Source of the DNA: an uncultured Oscillospiraceae bacterium
GTDB lineage: Bacteria; Bacillota; Clostridia; Oscillospirales; Ruminococcaceae
Direction: 5' to 3'
DNA: 58,831 nucleotides
NCBI GenBank assembly: GCA_934444765.1
Contig: CAKSDC010000013.1
Coordinates: 1 to 58,831, forward strand
The stretch's first letter is position 1; each line of letters starts with the position of its first letter. Under the pieces are notes generated by a model. That model saw only the letters and a program-made list of their open reading frames with translations. It searched no databases and had not been told where the DNA came from. Of the stretch, positions 35,181 to 42,828 are shown piece by piece. A program made the position numbers and the translations under genes.

Positions 35181-35828
35181 TTAAAGTGGTTCGTTATTTT
35201 TAGAATGGTTTGCTTTAAGTATTACGTCTTTAGTCTTTACAATTCCTTCTAAACTTGCTTTAAGAACGGCTTCAGAACTGGTTAAATTTTTAAGAATATA
35301 CTCATTAGTAGCAGTTTTTAGAGCGTTAGCATTATTTTCGGCGGTATTAATGGTCTTATCTGCTTTTTTCTGAGCGTTAGTAGTAATTTCTTCCGCCTTT
35401 TTTTGAGCAGTATTAATAATAAGTTCTGCCTTTTTTAAAGCCTCTTGAGTGATACTATTTTCATTAATTAAGTTTTTAGCCTGTTCCTTAGCATTAGTAA
35501 GAATTTCGTTAGCCTTAGCGTTAGAAGTATCCACTAACTCTTTAGAACGTTCTTCAGCGGTACGCACTAACGAATTAGAACGGTTTTCGGCAGTACTGAC
35601 TAAATCGTCAGCTTTTTTTCTGGCTTCGGATAGTATCTTGTCCTTGTCGTTATCGATATACCTTGCACGTTTAATCTCTTCTGGAAGATTTTTACGCATA
35701 TCTTCTATAATATCTCTAACACGTTCATCGTCTATTAGAACCTTATTAGCAAAAGGCATCGACTTAGCACTGTTCACCAACTCTTCTAACTGATTTATAA
35801 TAGTTTCAATATTCTTACTCATAATCAA
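35181..35828 (-). CDS. Coiled-coil protein (DivIVA/V-ATPase-subunit-like), unknown function
   Basis: 215 residues, almost entirely helical. A short N-terminal domain precedes a repetitive coiled coil (about 60-190), with heptad-like units of the form EARKKADDLVSTAENR, EERSKELVDTSNAKAN and AQKKAEEITTNAQKKADK. It occurs next to coaD in many Clostridia and has been annotated as DivIVA-like or ATPase-like. The start is TTG 35828, eight bases after aggaaag, or ATG 35822; it overlaps the end of coaD by four bases, so the two are translationally coupled. Confidence 0.75.
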   Translation of the reverse strand: MIMSKNIETIINQLEELVNSAKSMPFANKVLIDDERVRDIIEDMRKNLPEEIKRARYIDNDKDKILSEARKKADDLVSTAENRSNSLVRTAEERSKELVDTSNAKANEILTNAKEQAKNLINENSITQEALKKAELIINTAQKKAEEITTNAQKKADKTINTAENNANALKTATNEYILKNLTSSEAVLKASLEGIVKTKDVILKANHSKNNEPL

Positions 35829-36316
35829 TCACTACACTTTCCTATTCTATCTTGAATATCCTTTAGTATTTCGGCAGGTACAAAGGTACTAATATCGCCA
35901 CCGTACATAGCTATCTGTTTAACCACACTGGAACTTAGATACATATTTTCCGAAGCGGTAGGAATAAACACGGTTTCGGCATTAGGATATAGTTTTCGGT
36001 TAGCCAAAGCCATTTGAAACTCATATTCAAAGTCACTAACGGCACGTAGACCTTTAACTATAGCACAAGCTCCAACACGTTCAACATAGTCAGCAAGAAG
36101 ACCGTCAAGAATATCTATTACTACGTTATCCATACTGTTGGTAACACGTTCTATCATAAGTATTCTTTCCAAAGGTGTAAAAGAAGGTCTTTTGGTAGGA
36201 TTTACCGACACTAAAACTATAACCTTATCAAATAGCTTAGAGGCTCTATTAAAGATATCTATATGTCCTAAAGTAACGGGGTCAAAACTTCCTGGACACA
36301 CTGCTATTCTTCTCAT
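35825..36316 (-). CDS. coaD: Phosphopantetheine adenylyltransferase
   Basis: 163 residues. It makes dephospho-CoA, the fourth step of CoA biosynthesis. The nucleotide-binding motif RIAVCPGSFDPVTLGHIDI and the KGLRAVSDFEYEFQMALANR, PTASENMYLSSSVVKQIA segments are standard. It stops with TGA, one of the few TGA stops I see here. It follows rsmD by two bases and overlaps the coiled-coil gene. Confidence 0.96.
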   Translation of the reverse strand: MRRIAVCPGSFDPVTLGHIDIFNRASKLFDKVIVLVSVNPTKRPSFTPLERILMIERVTNSMDNVVIDILDGLLADYVERVGACAIVKGLRAVSDFEYEFQMALANRKLYPNAETVFIPTASENMYLSSSVVKQIAMYGGDISTFVPAEILKDIQDRIGKCSD

Positions 36317-36318
36317 AC

Positions 36319-36882
36319 TTAAAGAACCTCCTCAGAACCGTAAGTATATATAGTAACTTCTATCTTTTCGCCATAGGAATACTTTTTCTTACGCTTTTTT
36401 TTGATAAGTTCGCCGACGGTATCAGGGAGTTCTAAACCCTTTTCATGTTCGCATACCACTACACCGCCATTATTCATCTTACCTTGTAGTAGAGGCAGTA
36501 TTTCAAGTATTAATCCTTTAGAGTATGGAGGGTCTAAAAATACCACATCGAACTTAGTAGTAGTAGTCTTAACGTAGTCAACGGCGTTAATATTGAACAC
36601 CTTAGCACTATCCAAAAATCCTAACGACTGTAAATTTTCCTTAGTGCAGTTTACCGAGGCTTTGGAAATGTCAGTAAAGTATACCATATTAGCTCCCCTA
36701 CTGATAGCCTCTATGCCCATCTGTCCGCTACCAGAGAATAAGTCTAACACTGTAGCACCTTCGATATTAAACTGTATAGCCGAAAATATAGCTTCTTTAA
36801 CCTTATCGGTAGTAGGTCTAACGTCAAGACCTTCTAAAGACTTTAGCTTTCTGCCACGAGCAGAACCTGTAATAACTCTCAT
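36319..36882 (-). CDS. rsmD: 16S rRNA (guanine966-N2)-methyltransferase RsmD
   Basis: 187 residues. RVITGSARGRKLKSLEG at the N-terminus and RPTTDKVKEAIFS are diagnostic. The SAM motif is VLDLFSGSGQMGIEAISRGA and the catalytic motif is DVVFLDPPY. It methylates G966 of 16S rRNA. The gene is followed immediately by coaD, a common pair. The start is ATG 36882 after gaggtgat. Confidence 0.95.
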   Translation of the reverse strand: MRVITGSARGRKLKSLEGLDVRPTTDKVKEAIFSAIQFNIEGATVLDLFSGSGQMGIEAISRGANMVYFTDISKASVNCTKENLQSLGFLDSAKVFNINAVDYVKTTTTKFDVVFLDPPYSKGLILEILPLLQGKMNNGGVVVCEHEKGLELPDTVGELIKKKRKKKYSYGEKIEVTIYTYGSEEVL

Positions 36883-36949
36883 GTTAAAATATCACCTCAT
36901 AGTTTAAATACATACACAGTCGATTGACTACCTGTGTTTAATTATAGAT

Positions 36950-36978
36950 ATTATATCATACTATTATTAGTTTGTCTA
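36950..36978 (-). promoter_or_regulatory. Predicted promoter of rsmD-coaD
   Basis: On the minus strand TAGACA (36973-36978), 17-bp spacer, TATAAT (36950-36955). An inverted repeat (acacag / ctgtgt, about 36911-36935) lies in the leader. Confidence 0.65.
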
Positions 36979-36991
36979 CTCTATTAAGATA

Positions 36992-38830
36992 CTAAAAAGT
37001 AGAGTGTAAATAGTCATATAAAGCGTTGGCTACATCATTAGAGAGTTTAGCTACGTCTTTGAGTTCTTCAGCAGTAACTTCTTTCATAGCGTCTATAGTC
37101 TTGTAGTGTGACATTAATAGTATAGCCTTCTTTTCGCCTATACCCTTAACGGAGGTCAAATCCATAGATATGGTACTTTTAAGATGTTTTTTTCTTGCAT
37201 AGGATATCGCTACACGGTGCATCTCATCTTGAATGTATACCAATAGTTTAAAAGCCTCATCTAACTTAGAAAGGTGTATCTCTTTGCCGTCGTAAGAAGA
37301 TATCGCTCTGGTATTGTGTCTATCGTCTTTTACTATTCCGAACACTTCGATATTTAAGCATAGCTTAGTAATCAACTTCTTTACTACCTGAACGTGCATA
37401 GAACCGCCGTCTACAAATATCAAGTCTGGTCTTTGTGAAAAACTTTCATCTTTTAGCGTATTGGATACTAACAGATACTTTAACCTTCTGGTTAGTACGT
37501 TTTCCATGCAAGCGTAATCATTTTGAGTATATATAGTATCGATAGAAAATTTACGATACATACTCTTGTTAGGTCTACCATTTTCAAACACCACCATAGA
37601 ACCCACCATTACAGAGTTACCTATATTAGAAATATCGTAAGCCTCTATACGTTTAGGAACGTACGCTAAACCTAACACTTTAGATAGTTTCTCTAAAGCC
37701 TTAACTTCTTTAGAGGTTCTACCCTCTTTAATAGAAAGGTATTCGCTTGCGTTGACGTTCGCCATAGATAGATATTCTGCTATAGCACCTCTTTGACGAT
37801 ATAGCACCTTGCATCTAATAGCTTTAGAGAGTTCTGTAACGTCTTCCAAAGGTTCGTCTATATATACGTTTTTAGGAAGTTCATCTTTAGGTATGGAGGT
37901 ATAGTACTGTAATAGAAACTCTTCAAGAACGCTCTGTCCTAATATGCTACTTTCGGAACTATCTTGAATATAGTAATTCTTTTTATCGAACAGTCTGCCT
38001 AAGCGATACTTCAATACAGATATAGAAGTACATTCAGTACCACTAACTTTTCCTATAAAGTCGGAGTTATCACAAGATACGTCTTTAACTTTCTGTACTG
38101 TAGAGGCTCTTTTGATGTACTCTATTCTGTTTCTGATAGCTATAGCACGTTCAAAGTCTAAAGTTTCAGAAGCCTGTAACATCTGCTGAGTAAGTTCTTC
38201 AATAGAACGTTCCGAACCGTGTTTGATGTAATCTATAGCTTGCTTGACTATTAAGTTGTACTCTGCTTGTGATACTTCACCTTTACATAGACCCATACAC
38301 TTACCGATGTGATAGTTCAAACATGGACGTTGTTTTTTAAAGTCTTTAGGAAAGTTCTTCTTACAGGTAGGAAGTTTAAATACACTATTGACTTCATCTA
38401 CAGTATTTTTAGCCACAGAAGAACTGGTATATATACCTATATAGTTGCCGTCGTCGTCTTTGTGATTTTCGGAAGTGATGCGAGGGTACGACTCTTTAGA
38501 CACTTTAATATAGCTATAGCCTTTGCTATCCTTTAAAAGAATGTTATACTTAGGCTTATACTGTTTAATAAGACCACACTCTAATAGTAGACATTCTTCT
38601 TCGGTATCGGTAACTATAAAGTCGTAGTCGTGAATTTTAGAAATCATCTTCAAAGTTTTAGCGTTGTGATTTACACTCTCTCTAAAGTAGCTGGATACTC
38701 TGTTTTTTAAGTTTTTAGCCTTACCGATATATATAATGTTTCCGTCTATATCCTTCATTAGATACACACCAGAACGGGTAGTTAGTCTATAAGTTTTATC
38801 TTTTAGATACTCAATATTAGCGTTTAGAAT
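36992..38830 (-). CDS. uvrC: UvrABC system protein C (excinuclease subunit), apparent ATT start
   Basis: 612 residues. An N-terminal GIY-YIG nuclease (RSGVYLMKDIDGNIIYIGKA) is followed by a Cys-rich region (PCLNYHIGKCMGLCKG), a UvrB-binding UVR segment, the RNase H-like second nuclease (AYDISNIGNSVMVGSMVVFENGRP, DLIFVDGGSMH, GIVKDDRHNT) and a C-terminal helix-hairpin-helix region (LTSVKGIGEKKAILLMSHY). It cuts on both sides of the lesion. No ATG, GTG or TTG with a proper binding site exists at the family start. A strong ggaggtgat lies eight bases before ATT 38830, which gives the usual N-terminus. The longer frame to 38890 runs through a terminator hairpin, so it is not coding. Confidence 0.93.
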   Translation of the reverse strand: MLNANIEYLKDKTYRLTTRSGVYLMKDIDGNIIYIGKAKNLKNRVSSYFRESVNHNAKTLKMISKIHDYDFIVTDTEEECLLLECGLIKQYKPKYNILLKDSKGYSYIKVSKESYPRITSENHKDDDGNYIGIYTSSSVAKNTVDEVNSVFKLPTCKKNFPKDFKKQRPCLNYHIGKCMGLCKGEVSQAEYNLIVKQAIDYIKHGSERSIEELTQQMLQASETLDFERAIAIRNRIEYIKRASTVQKVKDVSCDNSDFIGKVSGTECTSISVLKYRLGRLFDKKNYYIQDSSESSILGQSVLEEFLLQYYTSIPKDELPKNVYIDEPLEDVTELSKAIRCKVLYRQRGAIAEYLSMANVNASEYLSIKEGRTSKEVKALEKLSKVLGLAYVPKRIEAYDISNIGNSVMVGSMVVFENGRPNKSMYRKFSIDTIYTQNDYACMENVLTRRLKYLLVSNTLKDESFSQRPDLIFVDGGSMHVQVVKKLITKLCLNIEVFGIVKDDRHNTRAISSYDGKEIHLSKLDEAFKLLVYIQDEMHRVAISYARKKHLKSTISMDLTSVKGIGEKKAILLMSHYKTIDAMKEVTAEELKDVAKLSNDVANALYDYLHSTF

Positions 38831-38852
38831 ACTTATCACCTCCAAAAAGTTA

Positions 38853-38896
38853 AAAAAATCGTTGACCAACAGTATAGTATGCCAAGTCAACGATAT
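38853..38896 (-). terminator. Intrinsic terminator of the DUF6465-like gene, just upstream of uvrC
   Basis: On the minus strand stem atcgttgac / gtcaacgat with a loop of about 19 bases, then TTTTTTT. Confidence 0.85.
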
Positions 38897-38934
38897 AATC
38901 TTATGCTAAATATACAGCTTATACCATAGTAAGA

Positions 38935-39234
38935 CTACTTTTTTAAGTCTATACAGTATTCAGCCTTACCTTTTCCGTCTACAGTAAAGAATATTTTCAT
39001 TTCAGCTGGCTTGATATAAAAAGCAAACTTTTTAACGGTATCAGTTTCTTCATTTAAAGAAGATAGTATGTCTTTAGCTTTTTCTATTAAATTTTCTTGA
39101 CTTAGTTGAACGTCATCGTACTCTATATAAGTAGAAATAGCTGGCTTTTTGCGAACATAACTTCTTTTAGGTTTAACGTCTTCCACCTTAGTATTAGTAG
39201 TCTCTTTAGGTTCTTTAGTTGACTTAGTAGCCAT
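38935..39234 (-). CDS. DUF6465-like basic protein
   Basis: 99 residues. An N-terminal basic and Thr-rich tail (about 1-35, KSTKEPKETTNTKVEDVKPK, RSYVRKKPA) is followed by a compact domain: STYIEYDDVQLSQENLIEKA and FYIKPAEMKIFFTVDGKGKA. It resembles small DUF6465 proteins of Firmicutes; no function is known. The start is ATG 39234, 11 bases after ggaaagg; an ATG at 39243 is too close. It has its own promoter and terminator. It shares its Lys/Thr style with the SCP2-like protein near 7.5 kb. Confidence 0.62.
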   Translation of the reverse strand: MATKSTKEPKETTNTKVEDVKPKRSYVRKKPAISTYIEYDDVQLSQENLIEKAKDILSSLNEETDTVKKFAFYIKPAEMKIFFTVDGKGKAEYCIDLKK

Positions 39235-39299
39235 AGATATCATACCCTTTCCATAAAGTTTTAATATATTCCAAAGTTTGTGCACTTGATAATAGTTTT

Positions 39300-39328
39300 A
39301 TTATACTATCATATTCTAAGTTTGTCAA
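39300..39328 (-). promoter_or_regulatory. Predicted promoter of the DUF6465-like gene
   Basis: On the minus strand TTGACA (39323-39328), 17-bp spacer, TATAAT (39300-39305). Confidence 0.8.
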
Positions 39329-39393
39329 GATACAAAGTGTATATATTACCATTTTTAGATTAATATGCACCTCAAAAATTTTTAAAAATACTA

Positions 39394-39422
39394 TTGACAA
39401 AACTAAATATTAGGTATATAAT
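39394..39422 (+). promoter_or_regulatory. Promoter of the metal-efflux cluster
   Basis: TTGACA (39394-39399), 17-bp spacer, TATAAT (39417-39422), immediately followed by the operator-like palindrome. Confidence 0.85.
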
Positions 39423-39428
39423 AAACAC

Positions 39429-39444
39429 ATGAACAGATGTTCAT
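39429..39444 (+). promoter_or_regulatory. ArsR/SmtB/CzrA-type operator
   Basis: ATGAACA-GA-TGTTCAT, a perfect seven-base inverted repeat with a two-base centre. It starts seven bases after the -10 and closely matches the ArsR/SmtB/CadC operator consensus. A bound repressor here would block transcription of the cluster. Confidence 0.85.
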
Positions 39445-39460
39445 ATGAAAGGATGATAAT

Positions 39461-39835
39461 ATGCAAGAAAAAAATCCTATTAACGAAATTCTAAACTGTT
39501 CTGAATATATGCACTTACATGAGGATATTATTGAAAGAGTATATAAGGCTACCCCTAATGATGATACCCTATTAAACCTATCCGAACTATTTAAAATATT
39601 CGGGGATAATACCAGAATTAGAATACTATATGCTCTATCGGTATCCGAAATGTGTGTATGCGACTTAGCTAAAGTATTAGGAATGACACAATCAGCAATA
39701 TCTCACCAACTAAGAATACTTAAACAGGCACAACTGATTAAGTATCGTAGAGATGGTAAAACTATATTCTACTCCTTAGCTGATGACCACGTTTCTACTA
39801 TTATTAATCAGGGTATGGAACACGTTCAAGAGTAG
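39461..39835 (+). CDS. ArsR/SmtB-family metal-responsive repressor (CadC/CzrA-like)
   Basis: 124 residues. A winged helix-turn-helix contains LGMTQSAISHQLRILKQAQLI. The alpha3 metal site is MCVCDLAKVLG with two cysteines in CVC, and a CzrA-type alpha5 site D-x-H ... H-x-x-E is seen in DDHVSTIINQGMEHVQE. The N-terminus carries one cysteine and two histidines, less than the two cysteines of CadC. Both sites suggest zinc, cadmium or lead sensing. It heads the cluster and probably represses it through the operator at 39429-39444. Confidence 0.9.
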   Translation: MQEKNPINEILNCSEYMHLHEDIIERVYKATPNDDTLLNLSELFKIFGDNTRIRILYALSVSEMCVCDLAKVLGMTQSAISHQLRILKQAQLIKYRRDGKTIFYSLADDHVSTIINQGMEHVQE

Positions 39836-39873
39836 TTATTAACTTAAACTAAAATTTTTTGGAGGTATTTACT

Positions 39874-40089
39874 ATGAAAAAAACTTTTAACATGACTGTA
39901 GACTGTGCAAACTGTGGTGCTAAAATGGAAGAGGCTATTAAAAAGATTAAAGGCGTTCAAGACGCTACTGTAAACTTTATGGCTCAAAAGTTAGTATTAG
40001 AGGCTGAAGAAAGCGACTTCCCAAGAATACTAAAAGAAGCTAACAAGGCTTGCAAAAAGGTCGATGACGACGCCGAAATAGAGTACTAA
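39874..40089 (+). CDS. Stand-alone heavy-metal-associated (HMA) domain protein
   Basis: 71 residues. It is a single HMA domain with the metal-binding loop DCANCGAKMEEAIKKI and an acidic end (CKKVDDDAEIEY). It resembles the N-terminal domain of clostridial Zn/Cd ATPases more than a typical CopZ chaperone: the segment DATVNFMAQKLVLEAEESDF is like the CadA N-terminal domain. The gene starts at ATG 39874, after ggagg; the TTG at 39859 includes the binding site and is rejected. The neighbouring ATPase lacks this domain. Confidence 0.85.
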   Translation: MKKTFNMTVDCANCGAKMEEAIKKIKGVQDATVNFMAQKLVLEAEESDFPRILKEANKACKKVDDDAEIEY

Positions 40090-40105
40090 TACTTACACTA
40101 TGTGG

Positions 40106-40232
40106 AGAACGTTCTATAGTACAGTATATTTATTATTAAGTATGCCATATAAAGAACCTACTCTACTAATAAATTAAAACTCTTTATATGGCATATTAAT
40201 TTAGTGTAGTCTACTATGGACGTTCTTTATAC
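40106..40232 (+). repeat. Large nested inverted repeat before copA
   Basis: An inner perfect 15-base stem (tatgccatataaaga at 40141-40155 against 40181-40195) encloses 25 bases. An outer imperfect pair, agaacgt-atagta at 40106-40118 against about 40212-40226, surrounds it. It lies between the HMA and copA genes. It could be a terminator (no strong T run), an RNA processing signal or a leader structure. Confidence 0.6.
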
Positions 40233-40260
40233 ATAGTATCTATTATAAGGAGATAACGAT

Positions 40261-42801
40261 ATGTTTAAAGAAAAGTTTAAAGTGGGTGGCATGACCTGTA
40301 CTAACTGTAGCTCTCACGTTGAAAAGAGTGTAGCTAAAGTAGAAGGAGTATCTAACGTAAACGTAAACTTAATGAACTCTTCTATGGTAGTAGAATATGA
40401 TGAGAATAAAACTAATTCTAAAGATATTATAGACGCTGTAGTTTCAGCTGGATATACTGCTACTTTGGAAAATGATAAGGATAGTTTACAGTCGTCACCT
40501 ACTGTGGACACTGCAAAGCAGACTAAACTACAGTTAATATATTCAGCTATATTTTTTATACCGCTATTCTACCTGTGTATGGGACATATGTTAAACTTTC
40601 CATTACCAAGCATCCTAACGGGCATGGAAAACATGGGAATAAACGTAGTAGCACAGTTAGTATTAGCGTTTCCGTTGGTGTTCATTAATAGAAACTACGT
40701 TATTAGAGGCTTTAAGGCTTTAAAGTCTAAATCGCCTAACATGGATACTCTAACGGCTTTAGGAATAGTTTCATCGTTTGCTTATAGCCTGTTTTCGTTG
40801 TTTGCCGTAATGTACTACATAGGCAGAAACGACTTAGACACCGCTATGAACTATCATCAAGATATGTACTTTGAAACCGCTGGTATGATACCTACTATAG
40901 TATCTATAGGCAAGTATATGGAAGCACGTTCTAAAAAGAAGACTACTTCGGTAGTAGAAAAACTATTGAACCTCTCCCCTGATACGGCTACTATCTTAAA
41001 AGACGGAAAAGAAGTTCAAATCCCTTTAGATAGACTATCTGTGGGTGGTACTGTAATAGTTAAACATGGTGACAAAATAGCTTGTGACGGTACTATCATA
41101 GAGGGCAACTGTTTAATAGACCAATCAGCCATTACTGGCGAAAGCATTCCAGTAGAAAAAACCGTTGGAGATAACGTAATAGGCGGAACAGTAAGCGTAG
41201 GTGGTTATTGCAAGTTCACCGCCGAAAAGACTGGCGAAAACACTATGATATCTCAAATAGTGCAACTTGTAGAAGAAACTGCAGGTACTAAGTCGTCTTA
41301 TACCAGAATTGCCGATAAGATTAGTTCAGTATTCGTACCTATAATAGTATCTATTGCTATACTGGTTACTGTAGTATGGTTAATATTAGGATATAGTGTA
41401 GGCTTTAGTATAGGCATGGGAATCTCAGTATTAGTAATATCTTGCCCATGTGCTTTAGGTTTAGCCACTCCTACGGCGGTTATGACTGGTACTGGTAGAG
41501 GTGCTGAAAATGGTATACTAATCAAGTCTGCCGAGGCTTTAGAAAAGACTTCATATTCTAATACGGTAGTATTGGATAAGACAGGTACAGTTACAGAGGG
41601 CAGACCTACAGTAACAGACGTTATATCTATTAATATGGACGATAACACTCTATTAAGATACGCTAAGTCTATAGAAATACTATCTCAACACCCATTAGCT
41701 AAGGCTATCTGTGAATACACTAACACTTTAGATAGTAACTACACAGTTACAGACTTTCAATCTTTAGCAGGTTCGGGACTATCTGCAAACATAGACGGTA
41801 ACGTTCTACTATCTGGTAACGTTAAACTTATGAACGAATACTCAATAGATACTACTTCGGTAGCCTCTAAAGTAGAAGAACTTTCTAATCAAGGTAAGAC
41901 TGTAATATACTTCGCATTAGACGGCAATCTAATAGGTACTATAGCTTTAGCAGATACCGTTAAGCAATCCAGTATAGACGCAGTTACCGAACTTAAAAAG
42001 TTAAACATGGAAGTAGTTCTACTAACTGGTGATAACTCTAAAACTGCTAACTATGTAGGAAACATCATAAAAGCCGATAAGGTTATAGCAGAAGTACTCC
42101 CACAAGATAAGGAAAGAGTAGTCTCCGAATTGAAGTCTAAAGGTAAAAAAGTAATAATGGTTGGCGACGGCATTAACGATGCTCCAGCACTCATGCGTGC
42201 AGATACTGGTATTTCACTCTATTCAGGAACTGATATAGCTATCGACGTAGCCGATATAATACTTATGAAAAATAGTCTATTAGACGTAGCTACAGCCATT
42301 CAGTTAAGTAAAGCGGTTATGAGGAACATTAAACAGAACCTATTCTGGGCATTCTTCTATAATGCCATATCTATTCCTATAGCTTCAGGCGTATTCTACC
42401 TATCTTTGAACTTAAGGCTAAATCCTATAGTATCTTCTATAGCTATGAGTTTAAGTTCTATATTTGTAGTATCCAACGCACTAAGACTAAGGAAGTTTAA
42501 GACGACGTTCCACGGTAAGTATGGTAACACTAATCCCCCACAAGCTAATACTATAGATAGTAGCATAAGTATTTCTGATATTCCTACTATTAATACTAAA
42601 AAAGTAGTATATATCAAAGGTATGATGTGTTCCCATTGCACCAACAGAGTTGAAAAGGCTCTAAACGAATTAGACGGCATATCCGCAACTGTAAGTTTAG
42701 AAAAAAATTGTGCGTACGTAACCTTAACCAAAGACGTTTCTAACGACACCATATCACAAGCTATCGAAAAAGCAGGTTATAGAGTAACTTCTATAAAGTA
42801 A
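40261..42801 (+). CDS. copA: Copper-translocating P1B-type ATPase with N- and C-terminal HMA domains
   Basis: 846 residues. N-terminal HMA domain (about 1-70, GMTCTNCSSHVEKSV), then membrane helices. Other landmarks are the actuator TGES (ITGESIPVEK), the transmembrane metal motif SCPCALGLATPTAV (CPC with ALG, typical for copper), the phosphorylation site DKTGTVTEG, HP motif SQHPLAKAI, and GDGINDAPALMRADTG. A second HMA domain is at the C-terminus (about 780-846, GMMCSHCTNRVEKAL). It exports Cu(I). C-terminal HMA domains occur in some clostridial CopA. The start is after aaggag. Confidence 0.95.
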   Translation: MFKEKFKVGGMTCTNCSSHVEKSVAKVEGVSNVNVNLMNSSMVVEYDENKTNSKDIIDAVVSAGYTATLENDKDSLQSSPTVDTAKQTKLQLIYSAIFFIPLFYLCMGHMLNFPLPSILTGMENMGINVVAQLVLAFPLVFINRNYVIRGFKALKSKSPNMDTLTALGIVSSFAYSLFSLFAVMYYIGRNDLDTAMNYHQDMYFETAGMIPTIVSIGKYMEARSKKKTTSVVEKLLNLSPDTATILKDGKEVQIPLDRLSVGGTVIVKHGDKIACDGTIIEGNCLIDQSAITGESIPVEKTVGDNVIGGTVSVGGYCKFTAEKTGENTMISQIVQLVEETAGTKSSYTRIADKISSVFVPIIVSIAILVTVVWLILGYSVGFSIGMGISVLVISCPCALGLATPTAVMTGTGRGAENGILIKSAEALEKTSYSNTVVLDKTGTVTEGRPTVTDVISINMDDNTLLRYAKSIEILSQHPLAKAICEYTNTLDSNYTVTDFQSLAGSGLSANIDGNVLLSGNVKLMNEYSIDTTSVASKVEELSNQGKTVIYFALDGNLIGTIALADTVKQSSIDAVTELKKLNMEVVLLTGDNSKTANYVGNIIKADKVIAEVLPQDKERVVSELKSKGKKVIMVGDGINDAPALMRADTGISLYSGTDIAIDVADIILMKNSLLDVATAIQLSKAVMRNIKQNLFWAFFYNAISIPIASGVFYLSLNLRLNPIVSSIAMSLSSIFVVSNALRLRKFKTTFHGKYGNTNPPQANTIDSSISISDIPTINTKKVVYIKGMMCSHCTNRVEKALNELDGISATVSLEKNCAYVTLTKDVSNDTISQAIEKAGYRVTSIK

Positions 42802-42828
42802 TACTATATTAGAAAGGTGATGTTTTTT

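Noticed and set aside
35825..35827. Possible reassignment of TGA, since most stops are TAA or TAG
   Set aside because: coaD ends with TGA at the normal place, overlapping the next gene; no in-frame TGA is seen inside conserved genes.
38831..38890. N-terminal extension of UvrC to TTG 38890
   Set aside because: It would translate through the terminator hairpin of the preceding gene and has no binding site, and the homologous N-terminus begins later.
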